Below, piece after piece: positions 24,316-35,827 of a stretch of 64,000 nt of DNA. The stretch is taken from the NCBI GenBank assembly GCA_027922465.2, contig BQMF02000017.1, positions 868,001 through 932,000 of the forward strand, read 5' to 3'. The stretch's first letter is position 1. Each line of letters begins with the position of its first letter. Under the pieces are notes generated by a model that was given only the letters and a program-made list of their open reading frames with translations, was not told the DNA's origin and ran no database searches. This DNA comes from Turritopsis dohrnii (Eukaryota; Cnidaria; Hydrozoa; Anthoathecata; Oceaniidae). The translations under genes were made by a program, and so were the position numbers.

Positions 24316-25454
24316 CTCCCTCACAAAGCTAAATTCTCTTACAGAAAAATGATTTTTTTTGAAAAAAAATAAGGCTGTTAACACACTCTCAGAGGATTTT
24401 CGTGAAACTTTTTAAACATTTGTGTCTTTGTTACACCAAATCTTTTGCACTTGTTGAATTGCAAAACAAAAGAGTAATTGGTCGTAAATTCCACATTTAA
24501 TTGATGATTAAGAGTTCAGAAACCGTGACGAAAGTTTAAATCAATGATTTTAAGTCAAATTTTAATTTTAACTTAGGTAAAGTGTATATTTTCGAAAAGC
24601 TTATTTTATTTGCTATCTTTTGGTGTAAAAATTGCAAGGTTTAGTTGGATATTCCAAAAGTTTTACTTCTCTAAATGCGTAGGCCCTCTTATTTTAGGAC
24701 ATACTGTAGAAAGTTTCAAAAGCAAAGACTTTCTTGTAAGAAAAGGTTAATACTGTTAATAATGATACATGTAACATAAGTTTCGATAAAAGACGTTTAG
24801 ATAAATCTTAGAAGAATTAATTAAACATGGCGTTTTGTCAAAGGTAAACTGGCAAAGTGGAAATGGAAAAACACCATGAAAAGATACGATCCTGTTCGAT
24901 GAAAATAATGGTGAGTTTCTGTTTTCTGAATCCATTCGGTGGGTATATTTATACATATTTATACATTCTTGTTGAACTTAGTTTCAGCATTCCAGCATCA
25001 GAAGAGCACTGTAGATGATGCTCAAAGATCTCCTGATCGATAATGAGGTTGGCGAAATTTCAAAAAGGCTAGCCGAAGGGAGTCTTAAATGTGGAAATAC
25101 ATGTGATTCAAAATTTTATAACTTGATGACAAATTAGCTAGTATATGTTGAACTGTAAATTGTTGCGTTGTAAACTTTTAAAAAGAATTAAAAAGGAGAC
25201 ATCTATTGAACTTGTATATTTTGTTGTTTTGATGATCCCAACATAGATAGACTATGATCCCAGAAAAAGGAAGTTGTTAATCGGACGTCTCTACGATGTC
25301 GTTACGGTCAGAGATTGAAGTTGTTGCGATATCCTGTCGTCAAGACGTCTCAGTGAAGATGTGATTGGGACATCTTTCGAGATTCCCACTTCACGTTTAT
25401 TTCGCGGGGTCTCAGGGACGTCTTGGAAAGACGTCTATACGACGTCTCTACGAT

Positions 25455-25900
25455 GTAAATTTCATACTCCTGCGACGTCGTTACGATGTCGTTGGGATGT
25501 CATCGGGACGATTCAGTGAAGATGTAATTGGGACGTCTTTTGAGATTCCCACTTCACGACCAATTTGCGACGTCTTAGGGACGTCTTTTCAAGACGTCTC
25601 TACGACGTCTTTACGATGTCTTTACGACGTAAATTTCATATTCCTGCGACGTCGTTACGATGTCGTTGGGATGTCATCGGGACGTCTCAGTGAAGATGTA
25701 ATTGGGACGTCTTTTGAGATTTCCACTTAGCGACCATTTCACGAGGTTTTAGGACGTAAATTTTACGACGTAAATTTCATACTCCTGCGACGTCGTTACG
25801 ATGTCGTTGGGATGTCATCGGGACGTCTCAGTGAAGATGTCATTAGGACGTCTTTTGAGATTCCCACTTCACGACCATTTTTCGACGTCTTTTCGACGTC
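25455..25900. repeat. GACGTC-rich tandem block of the ACCCAGCGGGCAC element
   Basis: Successive units contain CATACTCCTGCGACGTCG, TTACGATGTCGTTGGGATG, TCATCGGGACG, GTGAAGATGT and TTTTGAGATTCCCACTT, repeated at about 25465, 25640 and 25780 with small differences. GACGTC is self-complementary, so each unit can pair with others in either strand. Confidence 0.85.
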
Positions 25901-26760
25901 TTTGTGCCCGCTGGGTATTTAAAGTCAGGCTGAAGATTTATGTTTATTTTACATCCTGATTTAATGTAGCCCAACCTGCTGAGCACTGAAAGCACATGAT
26001 GTACAGCCAACAGGAACTCCTTTTTATACGGAGAACATCCAGTTCAAGCAGTTATGTTAATTCAGAGAGTACATTACAAAAACTGCAAGTACAAAAGTGA
26101 CATCGTATATGCAATTAGAAGTTCAGAAAACCAATTACGTATAGTATTTTCTTAAACAGTCTTGAGACACATAATAACTTTAAAGAATCTAGTCGAGTGT
26201 GCTTCCCTGGACGACAGTCGTTTAATCTGACAACAGCAACCTAATTTACTATGGATTAATTCCATGATCATGTGTACTGTATCGATACTGTATATAATAT
26301 TTTATTTTGTAAAAATTAATATATACTGTCAATTTTCCTTACTATGAACAACGAACCTAAATCAAAACACAATCCAACACAACAGTGTGTAAATTAATTT
26401 AAATCCAGAACACGAACTTCTACTTTCAGCTGTGTCGTGATTTGGTTATGTGTATTTTCACTATCAAAATCTGGGATTTGGGATTTACGAAGGTCATTTC
26501 TATCACATGTATGATAATAATGGGTTGTGAACATGTTTTTGAATCAGAGATGTTTATTCTGAATACTTGAATTTAATTTTATAAATTGTCACTTAACGTC
26601 CATCTCGTTTTTGAAAAAAACTCTTCTTTCCTAATTTTTTATAGTTATTTGCTTATAATTATGTCTTCTCCAAGGTATTTTTATTACTAAATACCATATA
26701 TTGATAATTTTCTTTTCTTCTGTAAACCTGTATACAAATTTGATTGTATAATGTAAGATA

Positions 26761-27188
26761 CCCTAAATCCTCTAATAAACCACCCAGGGCGTTTATTTAA
26801 TTCATCGAGTTTAAGAGAGGGCGTTAATTAGAGGGAAGCGTTTAAAAGAAGGGGCGTTTATTTAAAAATTTTAATTTTGTGTTTTTTCCTGAAACCACAA
26901 CTTTACAAAACATCAACAAATTCGTCCTCGTCTAACAATGGAATAAAGGTTACGTTTCTCTCTCCCTTGTGGGACGTTTCTTAAGAATCGGCCATGTTGT
27001 TTTGATTCGAGGGGAGAATGAAACGTTATTTTGCTTCTCTTTGCTTGTTCAAATTTGAATATTCAAATGCTTATCCAATAAGCACCCCTCTTAGGTGGTG
27101 GGACGTTAATAAGAAGAGACGTTTATTAGAGGGGAAGGTTTATTTAATTTTTTGAGTTAAGAGGGGGCGTTAATTAGAGGATTTACTG
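26761..27188. mobile_element. Pogo-like MITE with TAAATCCTCTAAT ends
   Basis: TA at both borders; inverted TAAATCCTCTAAT with GCGTTAATTAGAGG and GGCGTTTATT motifs repeated inside. It interrupts the dispersed repeat copy at 25917-30790. Confidence 0.75.
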
Positions 27189-27474
27189 TAGTTTATCCTA
27201 GTTACAAAAAGCAAATGTCCTGTTGAAATGCATTGTTTCAAGTGATTTTATGGTAAGTATAGGAAACTTGTCAAGCTTCTACAACAATAAAGATCATACG
27301 TTTATTATGAAGAAATAGCCTCACACATTGATGTGGTTGTTGATGTTCAGTTGTTTAAGGGGAAACGTTAGTTACATTTAGCTCTTATAATTTTTAACTA
27401 GTAACTTCTCAGTCATTTATAAGAGAAACCTTATCACTTGACATGTGTTCCTTTCATAATAAGTTCAAAACAAG

Positions 27475-30400
27475 AGGCCCAGAGGCCCTAAGGTCAGCGC
27501 GAACTTTATGCTCAAAGATCACAATCACCTTGCTAAAGAAAAATAACGAGCTAAAATACAGTTTGATTAGTATGTGGTAAGCCCGTGTTCGGTTGGTGAA
27601 ATGCGAATCGAAAATGTAAATCCAGTCGCCCAAGGCAAAGAAATATTTAAAAAACCTCTCGTGATAAAAAGGGTCCCTGTGGTATTTTCATAAAGGAGTA
27701 AATCGTCGAATGAATAATAACCGAGAAGCCTGGTCTGATTTTTTTCACAGATCATTACCTCTGACATCGAGACCAAAAACGCAAATTTCTATGAGGCGAA
27801 TAACGTATTACATGCGCAATTTTTTCTAATAGATTCATCGAACGGAAGTTGTCAAGGTAAACGTTATAAGAGAAAACCTTGCGCTTCCACAGCAATCAAC
27901 TAAATCCTTTTCCTTATTAGTCGGGAGATTTTTTGTGGCAGCACATAAACAAAATAGAAAACAATATAGAACTACAACAACTTTGATGATTTAGTCGATT
28001 TTATTTAAGCTTTAAATTTGAGTTTTACAAGTTGAACTTTTCAGCTTTACGTTCTTAAAGGCTAACGTGTTTGGTTAATCACGCAGGTGAAACCGTTTTC
28101 TACCAATTAAGTGGTCCCCAGATGAGGTAAAATGAAGATCTAATACCAAGCAGTTGCTAATTACTAAAAAGAAAAGTGTAAAAAGTTATATAATTGTACA
28201 ACGCACCAATTAATTCTAATTAATCCCATTTAACAGCAGACCTTATAGAACATTGAATTACAGCATCATAATTTTAACTCTAATATCATACCTGAAGGAA
28301 AAATAGTTACTGAATTTCTCTATTTCATGGTGGCGGGTGAGTCAATAATAGTTAATAAAACTATATTTATCATCCCTTATGTAAAATTCAGTTCATGGAA
28401 ATTCATATAATTTTTTGTTTTTCTCTGGTTAAAAAATAAATCTGAAATAATTTGTATTGTAATTTCTCTGATTTTCGAACATATACCCATAATTGCACAA
28501 AAAATGTAGAAAATGACAACGACTAAATATGTTTTGGCATTTGTCAATTTTCCTAATTCCGAACACAAATCAAACCAAATGTCAAAAATTAAAAACACTG
28601 CCCATCCCATGCTGTCAATCAAACTTAAAGGCATTCTTGCTAATGATTATGGATGTATCTGCTTATTGCCCAGAATCTTTTCCCATTCAGAATTAGGAAG
28701 ATTGTATTAATCACATCATCACTGTCTGAATGAGTTATATATATAATCCAATTTACCAACAAAAGACCAACACTTAAAGTATCTCTGTTGGCAAGTAGTT
28801 TACTACACACAGTTCCAAGATTTTCGGTCACAGGCATCAATAAATATCCAATCAATGCTGGCTCATCACCAGTATGTAAATGATCCCTCAAATAAAATTC
28901 CACAAGGCAGACTAAAGCAACCTGTCTTGCTAAGAGACACTCCCAGATGGGAAAAGAATTTGTCTCAAGGGACAGATTTTGTTAGTGAACACTCCTTCAA
29001 TAAGGATTATTTCCATACTGACAATGAAAATATCAATATCTAAATAGTCAAGTATATAAGATATGCTACCTTTATACGTAAAATTGTTTACAGCAGAATT
29101 AATTATGGCATAAATTTTTGTGAATTGAACCTCAAAAAAATCTTGACTAGCAGGATTAATTTTTGCATATTTGACAGAAATCTCAGAATTTGCGGAAGAA
29201 ACTTGTGCGACTCAAAGACAAATTTAAAAAAGTGATTTTTTTCATCCTTTACTCATCATCGCTTTCATTACCTAGAATATCAAAACTGTTCCTATATAGA
29301 ATCTGAAGAATCTTTCTCAATTTCTACCTGTACAAGAAAGAAAAAAGTTTTGAATTCATAGCGATGTAATAATGATGTAGATAGATTGGAAAGTAAAATA
29401 TTGTCTTCTTGTTTCGGGGTCCATTATTTCCATATATTTCATCATTCTGTGGCCTGCAGTACAATCCACTTCCCCTTTATGTGTATAATTTGGAAAACAT
29501 TTGCTTTAACGATGAGAAAAAGCTTATAAGCGGGGCTTGCGATTTCATTGCAGAATTGCAAAAATATCCTGTATATAATTAACAGGTGCTTCCAAGAAAT
29601 TATCCAGCATTAATAAGTACGAATAACGCAGTATATTGTATAATTGTTTTTGTTTGTGTTTTTATGTTTAATTTCTAGTATAATAACCTCAAACTGAAAT
29701 TAAGGCTATTACAAAATTAACGTCTTGTTAGATATTTAATTTTATTACTATAATGATGACAACAAACAGAAATGTCGAAACCTGTTTTAAAAAAGAGGTT
29801 GTATTGTTCGTAAAAATAATTACTAAACTGTTGTATACTGTATATATATACTGTTAAACACTTCAATTTTGTAGCATGAAATTGTAAATGAACAAAAAGT
29901 TATATATATATACTAAATGACCTTAAAATGGCTAAGAACACTATGAAATAGAATAATTCAGTAAGAATCACCTAGTTTTCCCTCAAGGTATATGTTAGCT
30001 AACATCTTATCTTTAAATATATATAATATGTTTTGGAGGCGAAAAAGAAAACATAATTTGAGTGGCATTATATAGATAAATACTCTATGCAACTTGCCTG
30101 ACTTTTTCATCCATAACTTTTATCTCATCCAATTAGGATACATGGTTGTTAATGTCTTGATTCAATACACTTCAGTATAGGTTAATACTGTTGTTATATG
30201 TTATTTGCATCTGTTAAATCTAATTCGACTGTTAGAGGAACCATAATGTAATTCTTGGTTCTTGTTGATAAGTTTTAGCAGCGTTTCGCTCCCAGAATGC
30301 ACTACGTTAAAAAAAGGGTGGAGAGATGGCGCATTAAAACAAATAATTTATTCATTCATTCGAATGAAGAGAACTCTTTTTGTATTGTAATATATTTACT

Positions 30401-30594
30401 TCGTCACATAAAAGTGACATATTTTCTGAAAAATCAACATCGTGCTTGAAACTTTCTGATTTTGAACTGAAAAATTTAAGGTTAGCAAGAACGGGCGTAT
30501 AACTGGGGCGTGAACAACTGCGATCTTACACACGGACGGACGGACGGACTGACAGACACGGGGAAATGAAAGATCAGCTACCTTACGGCGCTGA
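27475..30594. mobile_element. Dispersed insertion, AAGAGGCCC... to ...GACGGACGGAC...GCGCTGACC
   Basis: AATAAGTTC borders both sides (about 27462-27470 and 30595-30603), and the paralogous locus at 62790 lacks the 3.1-kb segment. The left starts GAGGCCCAGAGGCCC then GGTCAGCGC; the right ends with a GGAC-repeat tract and GGCGCTGACC, so GGTCAGCGC is inverted at the two ends. On the minus strand near 28690-28950 and 28480-28634, hydrophobic segments (VGLLLVNWIIYI; VVVIFYIFCAIMG) read like fragments of a multi-pass membrane protein, but I could not join them or name it. Confidence 0.5.
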
Positions 30595-31217
30595 CCAATA
30601 AGTTCTTTTGTGGTATTAGATTCAATTCCACCCTGATTAGTATGGAAAACATTTTTATCTGAGTATCGGGTTGATGATAGTTACATTTATCTAGGTACAC
30701 ACAATAATTGCTAAATTTTCGCCACTTTGGGGAAATATATAGTCGCATTTTTGTGAATCTTGTTTCTTTTTAAATGAGCCTTTTTAATACGAACTAAATC
30801 GAACGTTTTTTCGGCCTCTTGTGGGAGTTCGAATAAGAGAGAGTTTACTGTATGAAGCTATTCTAGAATCATACAAAAACAGTTTGAATTGTTTAAAATT
30901 TTCAGGATTAGTGCAAATAAACTAATCAAATTGGTTTCGAATTATGTCAAAGAAAAAACGTTAGTGATGAAGAGATAAAATTATATCAACAATAATTTGA
31001 ACATTGATTCGGTCCCAAATTTTGTCACATCCAAATTTTTTATTGTTAACCATAATAGATATATAAATTATACAGATGATATAAAGTTTGGTAATGCATT
31101 TTATTGGATCATTGTTTTTATAAGATTAAAAAGGGACATAATCTTCATGAAAAGTATAAAAAACACAAGAGGTAACTTTAAAAACGTTCCTTTGCATGGT
31201 TTAAATAAATACACAGA

Positions 31218-31223
31218 TTTATT
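31218..31223 (-). terminator. Candidate polyadenylation signal of SEM1
   Basis: Minus-strand AATAAA about 30 nt beyond the SEM1 stop codon; well placed for a short 3' UTR. Confidence 0.4.
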
Positions 31224-31252
31224 TTGAAGCTAATAGTATACTTCAGTATCAA

Positions 31253-32129
31253 TCATTTTTTCACAAAACCATTCCTTTCTAATTCGACCCTGAAAGAAAA
31301 AGAAAAGGGTGTTCTTTACATCAGTACAATTTCATAAATTTAAGCATAAAGTCACCAGGTCGATGCTTGAATTTATTTGCTAGACAGAAACAAACACTAT
31401 ACGTGATAACACGGATGACCCATAACTCACCGTAATTGTTGTGAAAAATCGTCCTCTACATCATCATCATCCCAATTGTCTTCCCAAGCATGTAAGTCTT
31501 CAGCACTTTCATTCTCTTTGGACCAATCTAAATTAACATAAAAACAAACACGCTTTTTGGTTCATTTTAGTCACACCTCAAATAAATTTGCAATTTCAAG
31601 TTTCACTTTTCTTTAAGTGTTCAAAAATATTCGAATTATTCAGAAATCAGCCTGCTTATAAGAGAATTATTCAAAAATAAAACAGGTATATAATAATAAC
31701 ATTACTTCCATCATATTGATGTAAGCTTTGTAAGGCAATTTTAAATATTTATTTTATTCATTTATTTCATCTATCTTTATACAGGATAACTCATTTCAAA
31801 AATAATGCTTTACAAATGAATCCTATTAGAGTTTAAGATATAAAATAAGAAAGTATAATACAATTTGGAATATAATGTGGGGTGTAAGAACAACAAAAAA
31901 GGCAACCAAAAAATAACAAGTAATGATGTATGTAATAAGCATGAACATGAGAAATAATCACGGTTGAAACCAGAGAGAAGTTTGAAATTTTTATCACTGC
32001 TGAATTCTTGCAGCAATGTTTACCTTCAGTCGGAAATTCTTCGAAATCGTCATCCTCTTCCAATGCACCAAGATCTGATTTATCTTTCTTTTGGTCTTTT
32101 TTCTCGTTTTGGTCTTTTGTAGCAGACAT
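31253..32129 (-). CDS. SEM1: 26S proteasome lid subunit SEM1/DSS1; three exons
   Basis: Small acidic intrinsically disordered protein of the 26S proteasome lid, also a partner of BRCA2 and of the TREX-2 mRNA-export complex. Exons 32129-32024, 31527-31431 and 31289-31253 total 240 nt (79 aa; human 70) with matching phases. Diagnostic segments are the acidic box [15 protein letters not shown], then [20 protein letters not shown], then a [13 protein letters not shown] helix and a basic C-terminus ending [11 protein letters not shown]. Both acidic-aromatic binding sites are intact. AATAAA on the same strand (31223-31218) lies about 30 nt after the stop. I see no defect. Confidence 0.96.
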
Positions 32130-33719
32130 ATTAATTTTCTAACTGTGCTATATAAAATGATCCAAGGATTAAAATATTCCAAAACTGTACCAGCAAATCA
32201 AACAACCAATAAACAGAGATATCTGTTTATCTGTTTAATATAATGTTATAATATATGTTGGACACAAAGACAATTATGCACGTAAAAGCGTCACTTATTT
32301 CTGTAATATTGAAGTCAAATCATAGTTCTCTGAAAAATATAGGGCATGGATATAAAAAAGGCACTTTGCATATATAAAAGATTATTATCTAACACTACCA
32401 ACACAGTTTCAAATTTCAGTCTGATTGTTATTCTAATTACTATTCTTTATTACAACTTAAAAACTCTGTTTAGAAACACTTTTGTGATATACATACTACC
32501 ATGCAAGTGTAAGTCATCTTTACATCTTGTCAATTGAAATAAGTTTGTAACACAGGATGGTAAAGAAACAAAATTATATTAAATTATATAAATTTCATTA
32601 GTAGTTTAAGGGAGAGAAAGTTGTTTAAAAAATCCTTTTACAGTTTTTGGAAATTCTATGCAGATAATTCAATTTAAAAGTCATCAAATTATTTATACAA
32701 TGCATAATTCATGATTTCAGAATATGTATTAATTTTCAATGCATAATTTATTTTCTCAACTTCCAATAAAAAAACTAGGTTTTAGTCAGTTAGTATAGGC
32801 AAGAGGTTTATGCTCCTGTATAATATGCAGCCCTCTGAATTAAGAAAAAAGACTGACAGCAAAAAAGTAAAAAAATAATGATCTGCCGTCACAATTTTCA
32901 AATACGACGGCAGATCATTATTTACGACGTCAAATGCAAAACTTGATTGGTTTGTTCCAGTAAAAATAATGTAGTGTAGAATAATGGCTAATAAAACAGA
33001 AACTAAATATTATAAAGTGTTATCTTGAACAATAAGTTCATCTTATTCACATCCTATAAATCGAATAGGTGAGGTAAACAAAATGTTCTATGAAATGAAA
33101 ATGTTTGAGAATAAAAGGAATATGTCAGGGGAATTCCCAGGAATTGCCAAAATCACACATGTGTTAGATATAACTCAACATTGTTTTGCTATTGTTTAAG
33201 TCTCGCCAGTTTCTCTTGGGTTTTCCTCTCAGAAAACGAAATGAAATGTTCATCAGATGGCACCAAGAAAAGGAAATGAATGAATTTTTTTTCATCACAC
33301 AAACAAACCAGACAATCTCACGCGATTAAGAAAATAGAAAGAATAAGATAGAAAAGAAATGAAAGGACTTATTAAAGTATTAATTATTCAATGTTTGCAT
33401 CCAAAAAACGCTGTCGGCAAAATTTTGCCATCGTAATTTTGATTTACGGCAGCTTCACGGCGGCAAAAGCTGAATACCGTCGTAAATTCAGGGGGCTGAA
33501 TATGTATTGCTGCAAATTTCCTGGAGAGCATCTGTGAGGAAATCTTACAGAAGAAAAATGCCCTTGCTATTACAATCATCCTGTAAAATAATTACTTTAA
33601 CAATCAACGATATTTTCAAACACAAACAAACACAAGGTAAAACTCAGAAAACTCAGAAATACAATATACTCGAAACGAAAAGTGGCTGAAAGAAAACATC
33701 AACAGAAACACAGAAACTA
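32130..33719. other. Gap between SEM1 and the Penelope-like element
   Basis: SEM1 promoter on the left, undefined 5' part of the Penelope-like element on the right, and the 32874 hairpin. No gene seen. Confidence 0.5.
32874..32922. repeat. Perfect hairpin, 17-bp arms
   Basis: AATAATGATCTGCCGTC pairs with GACGGCAGATCATTATT across a 15-base loop. The region is otherwise non-coding; it may be the core of a small foldback element. Confidence 0.9.
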
Positions 33720-35827
33720 ATGAAGCTGAAGAAGAACCAAATTACAACAATCATCAACAAAATTTCTCAAGAGACAATCATTCCAATTACTGAAGTAACA
33801 GTGGACAGTCGACCAGATGGAACAAACCGCACACCTACAACCGTAATAACAGCTACTTTAACGGATACCAAAGAAATTTTCGTCGTCGTCCAACCTTCCA
33901 CCAACGGAGGTAACAGCAATCACACCTAAAGTATTTAATCTTACAAGTAAGACTTTTTCTAAGCAACATTATTCCTTACTAATACGACACCTAAACTTCA
34001 CTCCCACTCCAAAGAAAAACTTAATTGACTTAAAAACCAATATAAAAATATTCACGAGAAAACTACGCTTGACAGAATACTTTGATTACGAAAATGACCC
34101 ACAAAAAGAAAAGAAAAAAGAAAAATCCCTTGTATCCAAAAAATCAATGTTTACTCCTCCGAAAATAGAGATAAATTACTTGACCAAAATATTGATTACT
34201 TGATAAACCTACCTTTGGAAACACTTACAACGAAAGCTAAAGATAATTTAAGTAAAAATGAACGACAAGCCCTTCAAGAATTAACAAAAGATGAAGAAAT
34301 AGTAATTAAGAGAGCTGACAAAGGTGGAGCAGTAGTGATCCTTTCAAAAACACACTACATAAAGATGATAAATGATCACTTAAATGACGGGATAACATAC
34401 CAAAAACTTGACGGAAACATTGACAGAAACATTCGAGAACATGCAATAAAACTGATAAAAAAATTCAAAACCTGTTTCACTGAGAAAGAATTCAAATACC
34501 TGACATCATTTGACATTACAACCAGCTCTTTTTACGGTCTTCCAAAAATACATAAATCAAAAACAATCAAAACAGAAATAAAGAAACAAAATAACGAAAT
34601 AATAACTTGTCCCGAACCCCTAGACTTAAAAGTCAGACCAATTGTTGGTGGAACTTCGTGTCCAACTAAACCATTAAGCAACATACTCGATAAAATTCTA
34701 AAACCTATGCTTCAACATATCAAAAGCTACATAGAATTCCTAAAGATCTGCCAAAGAGAAGTCAAGGAAAACGTTTCAATAGTAACATTTGACGTTTGCA
34801 ATTTATGCACAAGCATTCCGCATGATTTAGGCTTAGAAGCTATCAAATATTTTTGTGAAAACTTTTCTGAAACCCTAGATGAAAGATTCAACATCAAATT
34901 CATACTGGAAGGTACAAACTTTATTTTGAAAAATAATACGTTTACTTTCAACACGACACAATATAAGCAAATAGTCGGAACCGCTATGGGAACCATATTC
35001 GCCCCAACATACGCAACTATAGTTATGGGATACCTTGAAACTAAGCTGTATCAAATAATTGAGATACGATTCAACACAACAATTAAAAGCCAGTTTGAAA
35101 CAAACTGGAATCGATTTTTGGACGACTGCCATATTATATTAGATGAAGACGAAATAAAGGGTGACGAATTACTATCTATACTAAATAGTCTAAACCCAAA
35201 CATCAAATTTACCATGGAAAAGAACAGAAATCATTTACCTTTTCTGGATATATTAGTAAATAAGGAAGGCACTAAAATCTGGATGGACATCTATTCTAAA
35301 CCAACTGACTCTAAGAGATACGTCCCGTTTAAATCTTATCACCCTAAACCATGTTTAAAAAATATTCCCTATTGCCTTGCACGAAGAATTTGCATGATAG
35401 TTGAATCTACCCGAAACAAAACAAAACGACTAAACGAATTACACGATGTACTTCGAAAACAAGGATACCCAGAAAAAATCATTCAGAACGGAATACATAA
35501 AGCACAAACAGTCCCACAAATAGAACTTAGAGAGACAACCTAAAGCACAAAATCTCGAAAACCACTTACCTTTTATAACAACACATAACCCGAACAACCC
35601 TGATGTTTTCCCACTCGTTAAATCCGTTATTGACCAACTACAACTAAAGCGAAACGACAAAAACTAAATTCCAAAACCTAAATTTACTGAAATGCAAAAA
35701 GCAACCTCCAAATTTAGAAAGATTATTATGTAAGAGTGAATTTATTGAACCCCACCTAATAAAAGTAAGTAAATGTGGAAAGAGTTGTGTTTGTTGCATT
35801 ATATCAAAGAAGGGTCTGAATTCAAGT
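33720..35827 (+). pseudogene. PLE reverse transcriptase (N-terminal extension and RT), broken
   Basis: The upstream part is readable in pieces: VFNLTSKTFSKQHYSLLIRH, then FTPTPKKN and FTRKLRLTEYF, all usual for the PLE N-terminus. After a one-base shift near 34170 the main frame (34200-35543) holds IVIKRADKGGAVVILSK, FYGLPKIHK, RPIVGGTSCPTK (RT1-3), motif A FDVCNLCTSIP, motif B GTAMGTIFAPTYA and the PLE-type catalytic RFLDDC. It ends in a thumb region with KNIPYCLARRICMIVE. Past the 35543 stop, a Cys motif (CGKSCVCC) follows in another frame. The RT core itself looks intact. Confidence 0.88.

Larger units (their letters stand above)
22595..24706 (-). mobile_element. Tc1/mariner-type element, decayed
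   Basis: 2.1 kb with TA duplications (22593-22594 and 24707-24708) and inverted ends CAGTATGTCCTAAAATAAGA GGGCC. It is inserted in the GACGTC element and encodes a broken transposase on the minus strand. Confidence 0.92.
21866..25916. mobile_element. Unassigned DNA element with ACCCAGCGGGCAC ends and GACGTC repeats
   Basis: Inverted ends ACCCAGCGGGCACAA(A)GACGTC, flanked by ATT (21863-21865 and 25917-25919). An unoccupied paralogous target is present near 61557. Without the mariner at 22595-24706 it is about 1.9 kb. The left part has two near-identical copies of a ~245-bp block (about 21958-22200 and 22213-22445). The right part has at least three copies of a ~170-bp block rich in GACGTC and ACGATGTC (25455-25900). 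No transposase; apparent reading frames are translations of the repeat. Confidence 0.82.
25917..30790. repeat. Dispersed repeat, copy A (interrupted); copy B at 61510-62985
   Basis: Together with 21817-21865, this stretch aligns in order with 61510-62985: TTGAAGCTGTGATTTCA, CAGGCTGAAGATTT, GTGATTTGGTTATG, AAGATCATACGTTTATTATG, GTTGTTTAAGGGGAAA and CCCTGATTAGTATGGA all recur. Copy A has gained the GACGTC element, a pogo-like MITE and the 27475-30594 insertion. Non-coding; nature unknown. Confidence 0.8.

Noticed and set aside
25365..25730. 121-codon frame with internally repeated residues (RRRYDVVGMSSGR)
   Set aside because: It is a translation of the GACGTC tandem repeat; no start context, and the copies elsewhere in the array drift out of frame.
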